A stretch of DNA of 64,000 nt from Pseudocercospora fijiensis CIRAD86 (lineage: Eukaryota > Ascomycota > Dothideomycetes > Mycosphaerellales > Mycosphaerellaceae): the NCBI RefSeq assembly GCF_000340215.1, contig NW_006921541.1:2205527-2269526 (forward strand), written 5' to 3'. The translations under genes and the position numbers were made by a program. The notes under the pieces were generated by a model, which saw nothing but the letters and a program-made list of their open reading frames with translations, had not been told where the DNA came from and ran no database searches. Shown piece after piece: positions 22,564 to 33,620 of the stretch (position 1 is the first letter of the stretch; every line of letters starts with the position of its first letter).

Positions 22564-23148
22564 TCAGCCAGCATTCTGCTCTGCGAAGATCTTGCAGTCA
22601 CTGTCCGCGACTCCGTCTGGACTCTTGACCTACAGCATGGTCAGCTCTGGCTTGTGAATCATAGATCGACGACTTACTTCAGCTTCGGAATTTTGTGGTG
22701 CGGGATCTGCTTCTGGTGTGATGTCGACTCACTCGAGCATGCGTGGAAGAGCACGCCAATCAATGGACCAGCAGACAGATGAGATCCAAGTGATGCAGTC
22801 CTTCTCCAGGAGACGTTTGCCGGCTTCTTTCTCTTCTTCCTCGTCAGCATCTGGATCGTGCGAGGCGCGCACATCCGTGAGCTTGGCGCGATGCTCATCG
22901 GAGAGCGACGCAATCCACTTGTCGATGTTGGAAGCTGTGCCGAAGAATGTGTTCTTGTAGTAATCCTCGAGGTACTTCTTGCGAGTGGCGCGAGAGACTT
23001 GCGCGATTGAGGGTAGCTGATACTTCTTGGTGATGGTGACTGGATCTTCTGGCGCGGCAAAGGTGTAATCATAGATCATGTCGTGCAGCTCTTGTGCGAG
23101 CGGTGCGATCAGCTCGCCGAGACTCTTTTTGGTCTTGTCCAAAGCCAT
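22564..23148 (-). CDS. Hypothetical protein with an F-box-like N-terminus; 3' end uncertain
   Basis: ATG at 23148. The main exon gives 139 codons to a TGA at 22729, with LAQELHDMIYDYTF near the start resembling the LPxELRNxIYE helix of fungal F-box-like proteins, and an acidic DADEEEEKEAG segment later. An alternative end is attractive: a 35-bp piece at 22678-22712, a 48-bp GTAAGT...TGTAG intron with a GCTGAC branch site (22630-22677), and a last exon ending at 22564 fit one frame. The upstream intron needed would use a weak GTGCTC donor. If that splice is wrong the gene ends at 22729. Function unknown. Confidence 0.5.
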
Positions 23149-25420
23149 GATAATTTGACGTGGTTGGGGTGTACGGTGTGTAGGACCTCGAAGCGATTAA
23201 CATGGTTTGACCAGGTCAAGTAGAACCCTTAAATAGTGCAGGCGGAAGCAACTTTCAGTCTTTCACGTGTTAAGTGAAGGCGGCGAAGTATAAATATAGG
23301 CTTGTAACGTAGCATATATGTATTTGGAAGTATACAACTGAGAGACGGCTATTTGGCCGGCTCAGATTCTTACGTCCATCTCATTTATCAAATTTCTTGT
23401 GCTGCAGGCTGGTCGCGATGTCAGTGTTTACAATCCCGTTGTAGGGATCGCTGTTGTGACGAAGCCAATTGAGGAATATTTGATGCTTGCTGCCGTCTTC
23501 CGGTTCCTTTAATGCCGCAATAAATGGAAGACTCACAGGTATCTCGGCTCTCATCAACTCGTCTGCATGTTTCTCTAGCTGAGGGCTAATGACCGCTTCT
23601 ATGTCGAGCTTTGGTGGTGGATCAGGCTGATCTTGTCTCATGATGTAAGCTTCTTCTGCACTTTCAAGCTTGATGAAAGTCGCAGCGTCGGGCGGAATGT
23701 GAAATGTCTGATGTAAGCGCCAATGTGTTTGCTGCACTCCCTAGATAAAGCATTGGCCGATCGTTCGAGAAGGCCCAGTAGAGCATGTGAGAATTGTCAA
23801 TGTCTCGAAGAGTCTCACGATAGGCGCATTGTGCAAAGCTATGGAGTCATGACTTCCATATGTTATCAATGGAGCCCGACGGACAGTATAGGAGGCCTCA
23901 ATGACACACTTTGGGCCCTGGGCTACTTGAGTCGTTCAGAGACATGACCTGGGCAGAGGTATTTCTCAATAAAATGCTCTCGAACACGAAATGACAACGT
24001 CTCCGTCTATGCAAGACCTGCCCAGCGGTAACTGCTATCAGATAAGAGCAGCAGGCTGACATCATTGCAAGATGTATTGGCACGGCTGATCCTTCTCTTG
24101 TCCGAAGGTCTGCTGGGATGGGCATGCTTGTTCGCGGAAAAGAACGTATCGTGATCCCAATGGTGTCAATGGCCAGGTCGCGTATTCGAAATGAAAGGAC
24201 ACGAAGAAGCTATCCACGATGAGGCAGTATGCCAATACTGAAAGCCCTGTTCGAGCATCTTGGCAGCTCAATCCACTCTTGGTACGGAGAAGAAGAGGTG
24301 ATCTCCGTCCAGGCCCCCAGGCAGCAAGGCTTGGCTGGAACTGAAGAATTTTCTACACCAAAATGCCACTCTAACTATACAGTCGCCAAGCGTCTGAACG
24401 GCGGTAGATGTGATGCTTCAAGGGCGACGGATGTGTGTGGATGTTTTTGGAGACTGGACAAACTCCAAAAATCACTGTTCCCTATCTTGCGTCCCTTTGG
24501 ATGCTGGCAAAGAAGCGCTTCTCGTGGCACTCGAGACACTGACGTCGCGACGCGCGTACTCCGCCGTGGCGAGCTACACCGCGTCGATTTCATCATGCTG
24601 AAGCGTGGGGGATGAGATGCTGCAGATGCAGGAGGTACAGTAAGCAGCTCCTGCCAAGCGTCACAAGCCTTTTCTCCTTTGTCGATACACCGCTATCTTG
24701 GTTCAGTGCTGATAGCAGATCTGAGGACTTCCCCTGTAACCTACTAATGCACAGTCGGGTGGCCTTCCGCCTCCGCTGCCGGATCTGCTGCATTTTCGGG
24801 AATTTGCTGAACCATCATCCATCCCAAGGACTGGGGCTGTTCAATTAAGTTGACAGCTAGGTGGCAAGCGGTGTCAGAGAGTACTCTTGGCATGCCATAC
24901 CAAGCAGAGTGATCAGCAGTATTCTATTATGCCAAGAGTCGGGTCTTTTCGGGCCTGGTGATTTCGAACCAAGTTGTCACGTCTGGTCACATTATTGCAA
25001 GGAACACGCGAAGAGCACGTTGCAACCTGGAAGAGCATCAGGGGCCGACACGCGTAGCATGGAACCTGCGAAGAATTACTATCGCCGTTGGATGCTCACC
25101 CGCCCGGGCGAAGCAAAACTTGTCGATGATGAGTCGCTTACTTATTCTACGATTCGAGGAGAGCGATAGAATATGAGAGCAAAGCTGTGGTCGCCTCAGA
25201 AATTTGCATTTGGCAGGCCCAACTATCTCTACATAGACATCGCGATCGTAGCGGGATGCCGATCGAACGTTCTCTCCCAAACGCCATATCCGTTGTCGTC
25301 AAGTCATCAAAAGTACGCCAGCACCAAGTGTGGTGCAGCTTGTGGTATCCTCCCAATGTCTATCTCTATTCCACACTGCGCCATCACTCCGATCCCAAAG
25401 ACTCCACGCTGTTGTTGCAA
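23149..25420. other. Gene-poor region with one minus-strand ORF and several fragments
   Basis: At 23381-23734 the minus strand has a 117-codon ORF without an ATG (PPPKLDIEAVI, EIPVSLPFIAALKEPEDG), looking like a last exon. Just upstream another frame reads naturally (RETLRDIDNSHMLYWAFSND), suggesting a frameshifted or unusually spliced gene. On the plus strand an ATG ORF at 24229-24615 and open pieces at 24861-25169 and 25187-25558 have ordinary composition but no domain; the last overlaps the 3' end of the MFS gene. I cannot assign any of these. Confidence 0.35.
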
Positions 25421-27256
25421 TCATACATGTACCTCCTCCTTGACAGGATTTTCGTACGTAGACACCATGGAAGAAGCACGGCTCTGCTGAGTCGAAGCCT
25501 TCGCTCTTTTGTCGAAAAAATGCCATATCGATGGCCATCCCCTCCTCCCGGCTTGTAGGTTCAAGACACCCATGGCCATGCAGGATGCGCTCAAAAACAG
25601 GCAGACTCCGCTCCAGCACTGGACGCTCAGGAACGTCGAGTATTCAGTGACTAGATGGCCAGCAATGACCGGTCCTGTCAAGGCGAAAACCGCAGAGCAC
25701 GAATACATCATGCCAGTCCACTGACCGAGCTTCTTTTGGTTTTGCTTGTTGAATTTTCCAAGAATGTCGGCCACGGATGCTGGTGGAAGCCCAATGACTG
25801 CTCCAGAGAACGCTCCAAAGAGGATCACAAATGCGATCGCCGATTTGAGGGTGCTTGCCGTCGTCCACAGTGTCAGTATCAGCACTGAGGCGACGAAGGT
25901 GACGACAGCGTGTACATTTAGAGCGCCAAAATGATCGCAGAGATAGGCCGATCCAATGCGTCCGAGAGTTGAGGTTGCGTTCATCATAGCTAGCAGCCAG
26001 AAGGTCTCTAGAGCGTCATCCGGGTTCTTGTGTGGTAAGCCTGCGTTGACTCCGACTACGTTCGCTCTCCGGTATCCAAATCCTTCAGAGACGGCCCACT
26101 CTTCGAGGCTGAAGAACACAGCATAGAACCCGAAGAAGAGGAAAGAGATGGCTGCACAGAGCCATACAAACGGGCCGTTGCGGAACGCACTACTGTCAAT
26201 GAAAGTATCCACCCTGCGAAAGCTCTTGGTGTTGTCGAATTCGTGGGCGGGATTTGGACGTGCGGCGAAAATGGCGATTATGCAAGTTCCGCAAATGACG
26301 CCGGCCACACCTCTAACAGCGTTGTTGAAGCCCACATCGTGGAGGAGGAATCTAGTCATCATGGGATAAAGAAGACCGGAGATACTGGCACCAGATGCCA
26401 CAATGCCGATGGCGGTACCTTTCTTGGCTATGAACCAAGTGGACACGACTGATAACAAATTAGCACACCCTCATCTCATGCTCTCCCTCGAAATGTGAAC
26501 GAGGAGCATACCTTGGGAAGAGCTGACGAAGAAGCAGGCCATGCCCAGTCCAGAGATGAGTCCTTGTGTCAGCCAAATGAGACCATAATTTCCATGATCG
26601 TATCCTCCATCTCCGTTGACGACAGAAAGTGTAAAGAAGCCGATGGAAACGAAGATGGTGCCAGTAATGAGCAAGTACCGAATGTGGCCGGCATCTAGGA
26701 AGCGTCCGACCGGGGCGGAGAGCGCGAGCACGACGAAAGATTGCGTTGAACCTATCATGCTCAGTAGTAGGAGATCTCGTCCGGGTAGAAGACTCTGCAT
26801 GTAGTATGAAGAGAACGTTCCGTAGCTGTTGACCAAGCCCCACGAGTTGAACATGAGTAAGAAGCCGCCGAACAAGCAGACATATGCCCTCCAATCTCGA
26901 GGCCAACCTTTGTTTTGTTGTTCGTACACCTCTTCGTGGTTGACAACTGAGCTATCTCCAGGGGCGTCAGGGACGTCTCTTCGTACTGGTCCATTGGGCG
27001 TTTCGATTTCAATGGGTCTGCGATTTGTTGAAAAGCAGCTCAATGAACGTGAGGGGGAGTCGTCCTTCTTCTCGTCATCCAACCGTGAGTCGACAGAGAC
27101 TGTCCGCTCCGGTTGAAGTGCCAGCTCAAGGGCATCGCGGACCTGGCTTTTTGATTGCGTTTGGTCCATCGAATCGGACTTGTCTGATGTGGAGCGAGAG
27201 TCAAAGAGAGATGATTCGCTCTTTTTACCCTTAGGGGCGTTGTTGCTACCTGTCAT
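25421..27256 (-). CDS. MFS transporter, monocarboxylate porter (MCT/Mch) type
   Basis: Exon 1 26512-27256, exon 2 25421-26448, with a 63-bp GTATGC...ATCAG intron in frame; 590 aa from the ATG at 27256. An upstream in-frame ATG at 27418 would add 54 residues but looks like 5' UTR. About 125 hydrophilic residues precede TM1 (VCLFGGFLLMFNSWGLVNSY), whose NSxGxF/NSYG pattern is typical of fungal MCT-like porters. STWFIAKKGTAIGIVASGAS and GRIGSAYLCDHFG are conserved family segments. Twelve helices are expected. Substrate cannot be read from sequence; relatives move monocarboxylates or riboflavin across the plasma membrane. Confidence 0.88.
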
Positions 27257-28137
27257 GATAGGCAAATAGCTTCTATGAGGGGTGGTCGAAAAGGTGGGAG
27301 GAAGAAGGTGAAGCGATGGATCAAACAAACTTACCGATGGCTGAAGGCTTATATAGATCCCAGATGGGGATTCCGCGCCGCCAGCGCCATGCCATGCTCG
27401 ATCGACTTTGTGCACCATGAACTTTCCACGAAGAGGGACCCACTATGGAGGAGTGCGCACCGTACAACACCCAGATAACAGCGGTTACACTAACCCCAAG
27501 ACAGAGAGAATGGAAGCCCACCGAACCCAAATTCCGTCGCAGGCCGCATCAGTCGAGCCCTGTACTAGCATCTGCCTGCCTGCGTGCGCACGCAGTGGAT
27601 CGCCAAGAGGCGAAGTGAGACGTTGTCGGAAGCAAACAGCAGCCGTGCGATTTGGTCATTATTGTCCCGTTCAGTGTCATGAATGATGACCAGCCACCAG
27701 CCAAGCAGAGAGCAACGAAGTGGTGCGTTGAGTGTCCGATATGTCATTCGCCAAGGGCTTGGACGTAGTTGCGTCTTGTGCGAACAAGCTTCGGATTCCG
27801 GGCGATTGGTGTTGTGTTCCTCGCACAGGGTGGTGATGGTTCTGTGTGGTGGTGCTTCAGTTCCAGGCTGCAAGTTGCCAAGGGAGGCCAACTGCCGGAC
27901 CTCTTGCAGTTCACTGTTGGCATTTTGGCTGCTTTTGGTTCCAGAAAGAAGGCGAGGGATGGGAGGGATGCGGGATCAACCGTCAACGACCCATGTCTTG
28001 GAGAACGGTAGGCCGTCTGGCGACAGGATGTCCATGGGGGACGAGAGCATCGCACGCCCAGCAGCGACGGAGAGGTAAGATCAAGCGTTGAGGATCTCTG
28101 ACGCCCGAACAAAGTTCCGCTGGAACGCCCAGGCGAG

Positions 28138-28320
28138 CGGGCCAAGGCCAGGCCAAGCCAAGCCTTCCAGCTCCGCCGACTCAGCGTCAAAGGGGGAGAG
28201 GCCCAGAGGTGTCGGAAGTTTAGTAATTGATGACTATTGCACTACTGCTTTAACGATCACCGCGGGCCAAGGCCCAGGCCAAGCTTCCTGCTCCGCGCTG
28301 GAGGAACATCAAGGGAGAGG
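28138..28320. repeat. Imperfect direct repeat pair
   Basis: 28138-28201 and 28262-28320 share a GCGGGCCAAGGC(C)CAGGCCAAGC core, then CTTCC..GCTCCGC and a terminal (A)GGG(G)GAGAGG, separated by about 60 bp. Copies differ by several small indels and substitutions. Confidence 0.75.
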
Positions 28321-28359
28321 GGCGGGGCGGGGCGGGGCGGGGGAGGGAGGGAGGGAGGG
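28317..28359 (+). repeat. G-rich run with G-quadruplex potential
   Basis: Four GGGGC units are followed by four GGGA units on the plus strand, giving at least eight G-tracts of three or more with one-base loops. It sits at the end of the second direct repeat. Confidence 0.85.
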
Positions 28360-29016
28360 TCCCGTCGTCTGCATTCCCATGTCAGGTCCTTGCAGCGATG
28401 AATGATGTGATTGATTGAGTTGGAGGTGAAAGCACGTGTGTATCGCGATACGACGCCTCTCACTTGACACCGAGTGAATGAAGAAGTCTGGGCTGTCGCA
28501 ATCTCGACGTCTCTGTGCACTGCACTGCACACCCCCGTGGCTTCTTCTTGCACGGGGATGCAGGACGTCACGTCGTCAGAAGCACCGCAAGCTTTCACCA
28601 CCCTGCACATCTCCCGGCCCATTCTTCACCAAGCCACTCGGCCTCCGACGTTGGCGCTTCCGCCAAGTTCCGACCAAGTCCTGGGCTTCCCCGATCGTTA
28701 TAGTACAAGGAAGACGCGGTGGAGCTTGACATTCTTGCCCAGTCCACCGCTGCTTCGGAGTACGTCGTCTGCCTCCCCTTCCAGCATCCTGCAGTCACGT
28801 AGCCCGTCTCGGCTTCTCTCTATTCACTCCACGAGCGTGACATCCGGGGAAACAAGACTAGGCCGGCAAGGGGCAGAACCATCTTGTCTATTCTACTGCA
28901 GCATGGAGTGACGACGCTCGACGGAACAGATAATAAGGTGCCGTGTCGGCATATACAGGAAGTGGTGTGCTGCTGTCGGGCATGCCGGACCTGAGTCAAG
29001 CATTCGCTCATACCTA

Positions 29017-29574
29017 GTGCTGGACGACAGAACGGAAGCTGCAACGGCTCAAGCTCCGCGAGACTCGCAACATGACTTTTGGATAGCCGCGCTTTTGTAT
29101 GCCGTTGCGTGTATACTGTTGTTGACCAGATGCACGGTCACACATCGCTTGTCACGCCGCGGGCACTGCTTGTTGGGCTACGATCCATTTCAACAAGCTA
29201 CTAGAACTTTTTGTGGATATGTCTTTTGCTCGTCATGTCTGGAAAAGTGCATGACTTCGAAGAACACATGTCCACTGTGCAGACGCGAGCAATATCAGCG
29301 TGTTCAGGAGCAGGAGCAAGACGAGGATGATGAAGATTGGACCGATGACGAACGCGTCTTATTTGCCTTTGTGAACGAAATCCATGCCTTCGCCTTGGAC
29401 TGGAGCGGAGAATGTTAAATAAATGGCGAGGATGAAGGAGCTGATGAGCATTATGACGACTTCAACGAGAGCGCTGAGGATGAAGACGCCCGTGAAGACG
29501 AGGAAAATCGTTCGGGCGAGGGTGACGATGTGGTGGAGGACAATCGAGACAACACCGAACTCCTGGACGCATGA
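29017..29574 (+). pseudogene. Broken RING-finger gene, tandem relative of the one at 29943
   Basis: One frame without an ATG start carries a RING-like block at 29167-29275 that aligns without gaps to the intact RING at 29943. Two zinc ligands are lost: the second Cys is Gly (codon 29176-29178) and the His is Tyr (29218-29220). A TAA at 29416-29418 ends the frame, yet the same frame continues for about 50 strongly acidic codons to a TGA at 29572, like the acidic tail of the intact gene. The His-to-Tyr change and the Gln-to-stop reading are both C-to-T in CpA, compatible with mild RIP. An unusual expressed variant is less likely. Confidence 0.7.
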
Positions 29575-29942
29575 ATGGCGACGCTCACCCATAGGGACAT
29601 TCGATACTTGCAGCTGCATCTCGCTGTAATGGAGCAAAGCTAGTCCTTCTGAACGCAGGATGCGTGGACAACGTCGAAATCGACAATGCCTTCGTGTAAT
29701 GGCTGGGAAAGCATTGTTATGGGATACAATCCATTCTCTCAATCTGCCTATCGAGAGTGCACACCGCTGAAGATATAAATCCTTGCACCTTCGCGTTCGA
29801 GTTTCGGATCTTCTTCCTACACAGCATAGAAACACATTCAGTTACATCGATTGATTACATCCAAGTCATCAGTCGACCTTTGTTACAACCAAATCTTCAA
29901 GCAACGCAACATCCCAGCACTCACACCGACCCAACTAACAGT

Positions 29943-30398
29943 ATGGCCGCTGACCTTCCCCCCAAGGAGGTTTTCCTCACGCTAATCACCCTGAACATCG
30001 ACCCTCACTATCATGATGAGTGCCCGGTGTGCATGGAAGACACAAAGCAGGCGACAAGCACCGCATGCAATCACACTTTCTGCTGGGAATGCATAGGCGG
30101 CTGGGCCCAGACGCACGATACATGTCCTATGTGTCGGGCGAAGCTCTGGCAAGACCATAACGTCCCAATTGCTCCTCTTCCCGCCCAAGCACCGGCACCG
30201 GTCCCAGCTCCAGCTGCAATAGTCGCTCCCGCACCAGAGCCTGCTCCTGCACCAGCTGTAATAGTTGCTCCCGCACCACCGCCCCCTCCTGCCGCCCAGC
30301 ACGAAGTCATCGTCATAGACGATGATGAAGATGAGCTGTGGCCAGAAGACGAAGATCCACACGACGACGATCCGAATGATGGCGACTACATTCCCTAA
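29943..30398 (+). CDS. Small RING-finger (C3HC4) protein, probable E3 ubiquitin ligase
   Basis: Single exon, 151 aa, ATG at 29943; the open frame upstream is 5' UTR. RING ligands are C27, C30, C42, H44, C47, C50, C61 and C64 with canonical spacing. Residues about 75-125 are a Pro/Ala/Val tract made of APAPAP and IVAPAP units, and the C-terminus is highly acidic (DDDEDE, DDDPND). RING proteins bind E2 enzymes and ubiquitinate substrates; no substrate-binding domain is visible. The neighbouring broken copy shows that the gene was duplicated in tandem. Confidence 0.85.
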   Translation: MAADLPPKEVFLTLITLNIDPHYHDECPVCMEDTKQATSTACNHTFCWECIGGWAQTHDTCPMCRAKLWQDHNVPIAPLPAQAPAPVPAPAAIVAPAPEPAPAPAVIVAPAPPPPPAAQHEVIVIDDDEDELWPEDEDPHDDDPNDGDYIP

Positions 30399-31385
30399 GG
30401 TAAACTAGCATGCGGGCCATGCTAGATTTCATCTCGTCGGGGAATAGCCAAGGACCGCGACTGCAAGATATCCTGGGATAAGGATTCTCTCGTGGCATCG
30501 TCTATCGTCATGGCATTATTCCTTCAAATTTTCGTACAGTGAGAGAGAGGTGGAGTACTAACTTTCCCGATACGTAAGCGAGCTAACCTAACATTTTCTG
30601 CGCATTTACTTACTTCTTCCTTCTTTCCATCTCATTTTCATGTACTTACTATACATCTAGTAGAATAAGGACACGTGATTAGAGCAGCATAAGGCTGAAT
30701 GTTGGCCTTATTACAGTATCATGGCCGAAATCGAGCCCCCTTTGTCTCTTCGCACAGCGGATAGATAAGTTTATGTTCGATTGAACTTTACGAGAACATA
30801 TTGAGGTCCACAACTCAAGACTCCATACACACTGGACGGTCTCGCGGTCAAACTCAGATGCTAACAAGTCCCGGAACACATCAGATGAAGTCTTTTGGTG
30901 CAGCTCTCCTCAGCAAACCACACATTCGCGAAATCCTACCATGGTCTTTGCTCCCAACTACTCTGTCACCAGCGCGGGGTACATTAGGCATCGATCCATC
31001 ATCGTAACACAGTTGAGAACCTTGACATACAAAGAGAGCTCTTGGGGGCCACGTACATTCCATTTGTCATTTCTCAGTCGTGTTCGACGTGATCATAGAG
31101 TATCCTTCATGATGCCATCGAATTCTCGTGCTAGCTCATCAAAGAATTGAGTCGTGCGACCTGAGCCTCCGTGCCTAGAATACAGTTGCACGACCTGAGA
31201 TCTTAGTCGTCTTCGTCCATCGCACATGGCCGAAACGTACAACCTTGTTGCTCCTCTTTGTGCAACGTTTTTACGCCCAGAACGCCAATGCTCTAGTATG
31301 CATCACCGCAAACACCTGCGCTTTTCCATCGCTTCCATGCATCATGTGCTGCCGTGCACCCTGCCGCGGGCTAGACATTCTTGTC
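30399..31385. other. Intergenic region, nothing recognised
   Basis: 3' flank of the RING gene and of the minus-strand eIF3e gene. Only short ORFs without domains were seen. Confidence 0.5.
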
Positions 31386-32717
31386 CTACTTAGAGGCAAC
31401 AGCAGCAGCCAGAACCTGAGTTCTGAAGAACCCGCCCTTTGTCCTCTCGATCACCTGCTGGTATACGCTGACTGGTGGGTGGTTCATGATGACAGTGCCA
31501 GCCTTGTAGTCGATCTTGGCATCAACGCGGGTGTCACGGATGAGGTTAACGATCCATTTCTCACCCTCGTCATGCGAGAGACCAAGGCGAGTCGAGAGGT
31601 CCTTGATGTCGATTCTCTGGTGAATTTTGCAGTATGATTCCGAGATTAGGTGTCGTGCGGCGTCCAGGAAGGCGTCAGCGGTTGCAAGCAGGAAGAAGTC
31701 AGCGCGGAGGATTTGATTGGCCTGATTCAGTCTCTTTTGCGCTTCCTCAAAGTCGAAGTCAATGAAGAGTGCCTTGACAAAGCTTGTGACTGGATCGTTG
31801 TACTCGTATTGCTCTTGCCTCACGATTCGGATGAGGTCCTTGAGCTGCTTCTGGTAGTTGCCGTATAGGAAGTTGCCTTTACTTCCCGGGCGGTTGCGGT
31901 TCGTGACAACTGCTGCTGATAGATAGCGCAGAATCCAAGGGCACGACGTCTGGATTGTGTTGATGTAGGCTGGGGAGAAAAATAATTCGGTCAAAGCCTC
32001 ACGGGCTGGGTCGTGGTTGAAGAATGGAAACAGCGACCAGTGGATCAGCCACGTTCGGTGCTCGAGCTGTGCTAGTGCATTGTTGAAGAGGCGCGTGTCG
32101 ATGCTCTCCTTGATCTTCATGACCTCCTCCATCGCGGCTTCCCAGTTGGTGCTCAGGATGTCACATGCCAGCTTTCCCCATGTCGCCGCATTCACCTTGT
32201 CGTTATCAGTGGACAGAATGCGGAACTGGTACAGCGAGTCTGCAGCAGGCTCGTACTCGCCGCAAGTAAACTGGAATTGGCCGAAGTCGTAGAGCTGGTC
32301 AACCATCTGCTGAGTCACGCCATGGTTCTCCTTAAGATAGTTCATGTTGCTCTGCTTGTCGCTTCGTAGATTGTTGATGACGTCGGGGTCTGTGAGCAGA
32401 TTTGAGATCTTCTCGGTTTCCTCCTCGAATATCGCCCTCCGTGCTAGCACTTCTTCCCGCTTCTTTGTGTATGATGCTGGGCGCTCAGGGAGGCCCTTCA
32501 GCTGTGCTTCGAGGTCGCCCACGTAATCGCACATGTTGGTCTCTTTGAGCAGCGCATACTTGAGCTTGGTGATGTCGGTGGTATCCTCATCCTCTGGCGT
32601 TTCCTCCTCGAGGAAATTGAGCAGTGGGAAGACGAGGTGTCGGTCGAGGTTGGCGATGAGTTGGGGAAGGAGGCTGTACTCCTTGGTGAAGTCGACATCG
32701 CCGTTGGCCTCCGCCAT
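31386..32717 (-). CDS. int6: Translation initiation factor eIF3 subunit e (Int6)
   Basis: Single exon, 443 aa from the ATG at 32717; the frame stays open upstream, but conserved eIF3e begins at about this point. The N-terminal half has the family's [19 protein letters not shown] and [13 protein letters not shown] segments; the C-terminal half is a PCI domain with [18 protein letters not shown] and an [10 protein letters not shown] winged-helix end. eIF3e is part of the eIF3 PCI/MPN octamer on the 40S subunit. It is divergent from the mitoribosomal gene img2, sharing a 245-bp promoter region. Confidence 0.96.
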   Translation of the reverse strand: MAEANGDVDFTKEYSLLPQLIANLDRHLVFPLLNFLEEETPEDEDTTDITKLKYALLKETNMCDYVGDLEAQLKGLPERPASYTKKREEVLARRAIFEEETEKISNLLTDPDVINNLRSDKQSNMNYLKENHGVTQQMVDQLYDFGQFQFTCGEYEPAADSLYQFRILSTDNDKVNAATWGKLACDILSTNWEAAMEEVMKIKESIDTRLFNNALAQLEHRTWLIHWSLFPFFNHDPAREALTELFFSPAYINTIQTSCPWILRYLSAAVVTNRNRPGSKGNFLYGNYQKQLKDLIRIVRQEQYEYNDPVTSFVKALFIDFDFEEAQKRLNQANQILRADFFLLATADAFLDAARHLISESYCKIHQRIDIKDLSTRLGLSHDEGEKWIVNLIRDTRVDAKIDYKAGTVIMNHPPVSVYQQVIERTKGGFFRTQVLAAAVASK

Positions 32718-32962
32718 ATCTGCGATGTCCGGTATTATCGTGGTGGTAGTGGCAGAAAGTGCTGTTGATGTCGCTGTCGTGGGGTGGGGCACTTGGTCGT
32801 CGCCTTGCCAAAATTGAGAAGCGCCAAGATTTGAACATCGGGAATGTCGGCGTTTCTGGATGCCCTGCGCCGAGTCGCCGACCGAGGAGGCCTTCACTTC
32901 TCCTGCGCAGAAGCAGAGCAGGGCATTCACCTGCAGCGCATTCACAAGAAAAGGCCACGGCA
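32718..32962. promoter_or_regulatory. Bidirectional promoter region between eIF3e and img2
   Basis: Only 245 bp separate the two start codons, so the two translation genes, one cytosolic and one mitochondrial, probably share promoter elements. No individual site was identified. Confidence 0.55.
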
Positions 32963-33620
32963 ATGGCGTCATCCACTTCCTTTATGCCATTTCTACGGCC
33001 ATTGAGTCTGCCGCGACTATCCACCGTGCGCCAGTTCATGCGCTTTTCCGCGAGCACGCAATGCAGAGAAGCAGCGGCAGCATCACAACCACAAGAAGGT
33101 ATACTACGCATGACAGCTAGCGTGGGATTCGTACTAATGCCGTCGAGATCCAAACTTGATCGCTTCACGAAAAGCGCCAGAGGCATACCCACCACCATGG
33201 ATGCGTTCGAAACCAAGACCGAAAGTGTCCAAGGCGTCCCGAAGAACAGCGCATCCCACCAAAGAACGACATTACCCAACGCGGAGGCCATCACACCACC
33301 AGCCAGAAATGCCAAAGCTCATACCAGACGCTGTCGAGCCGCTTGCTGACAGCCAATGCGCGCCAAACCTGCCTTATTACGTATCAAGATCAAATTTCAA
33401 CTCGCTACCAGTTTACTTGTTGAGGAAAAGGGGTGGAAATCTGAAGCAGACAAGAATAAAGAACATTGACGGGGACCGGTTGAAAATGAAGGAGGAGCTA
33501 TGCAAGGCGTTGGAGCTTCCGGCTGATAAAGCAGCGGTGAATTCGGTGACTGGGCACATTATTGTGAGAGGGCATTGGAAGCCACAAGTGGAACGGTTTC
33601 TGAGGGAGAGGAAATTTTGA
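32963..33620 (+). CDS. img2: Mitochondrial large-subunit ribosomal protein mL49 (Img2)
   Basis: Exons 32963-33098 and 33148-33620 join in frame across a 49-bp intron with an ACTAATG branch site and a TCGAG acceptor; 202 aa. The N-terminus is Arg/Ser rich without acidic residues, a mitochondrial targeting peptide. The mature part has [34 protein letters not shown] and [11 protein letters not shown], which define Img2/mL49. The protein belongs to the mitochondrial 54S subunit and yeast img2 mutants lose mitochondrial genome integrity. Confidence 0.93.

Larger units (their letters stand above)
27257..28980. other. GC-rich intergenic region with repeats, no gene
   Basis: About 1.7 kb upstream of the MFS gene. 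ORFs on both strands overlap one another and lack ATG starts or domains. It holds an imperfect direct repeat pair and a G-run (listed separately). It may contain long 5' regulatory sequence or a non-coding transcript; nothing in the sequence decides this. Confidence 0.45.

Noticed and set aside
28474..28911. 145-codon Ser/Pro/Thr-rich plus-strand ORF.
   Set aside because: Starts at GTG, is low complexity, overlaps ORFs in other frames and has no domain.
32759..33349. Plus-strand 196-codon ORF as a gene of its own.
   Set aside because: Only its segment from the ATG at 32963 to 33098 is used, as exon 1 of img2; the rest is antisense to eIF3e or intron and out-of-frame exon 2.
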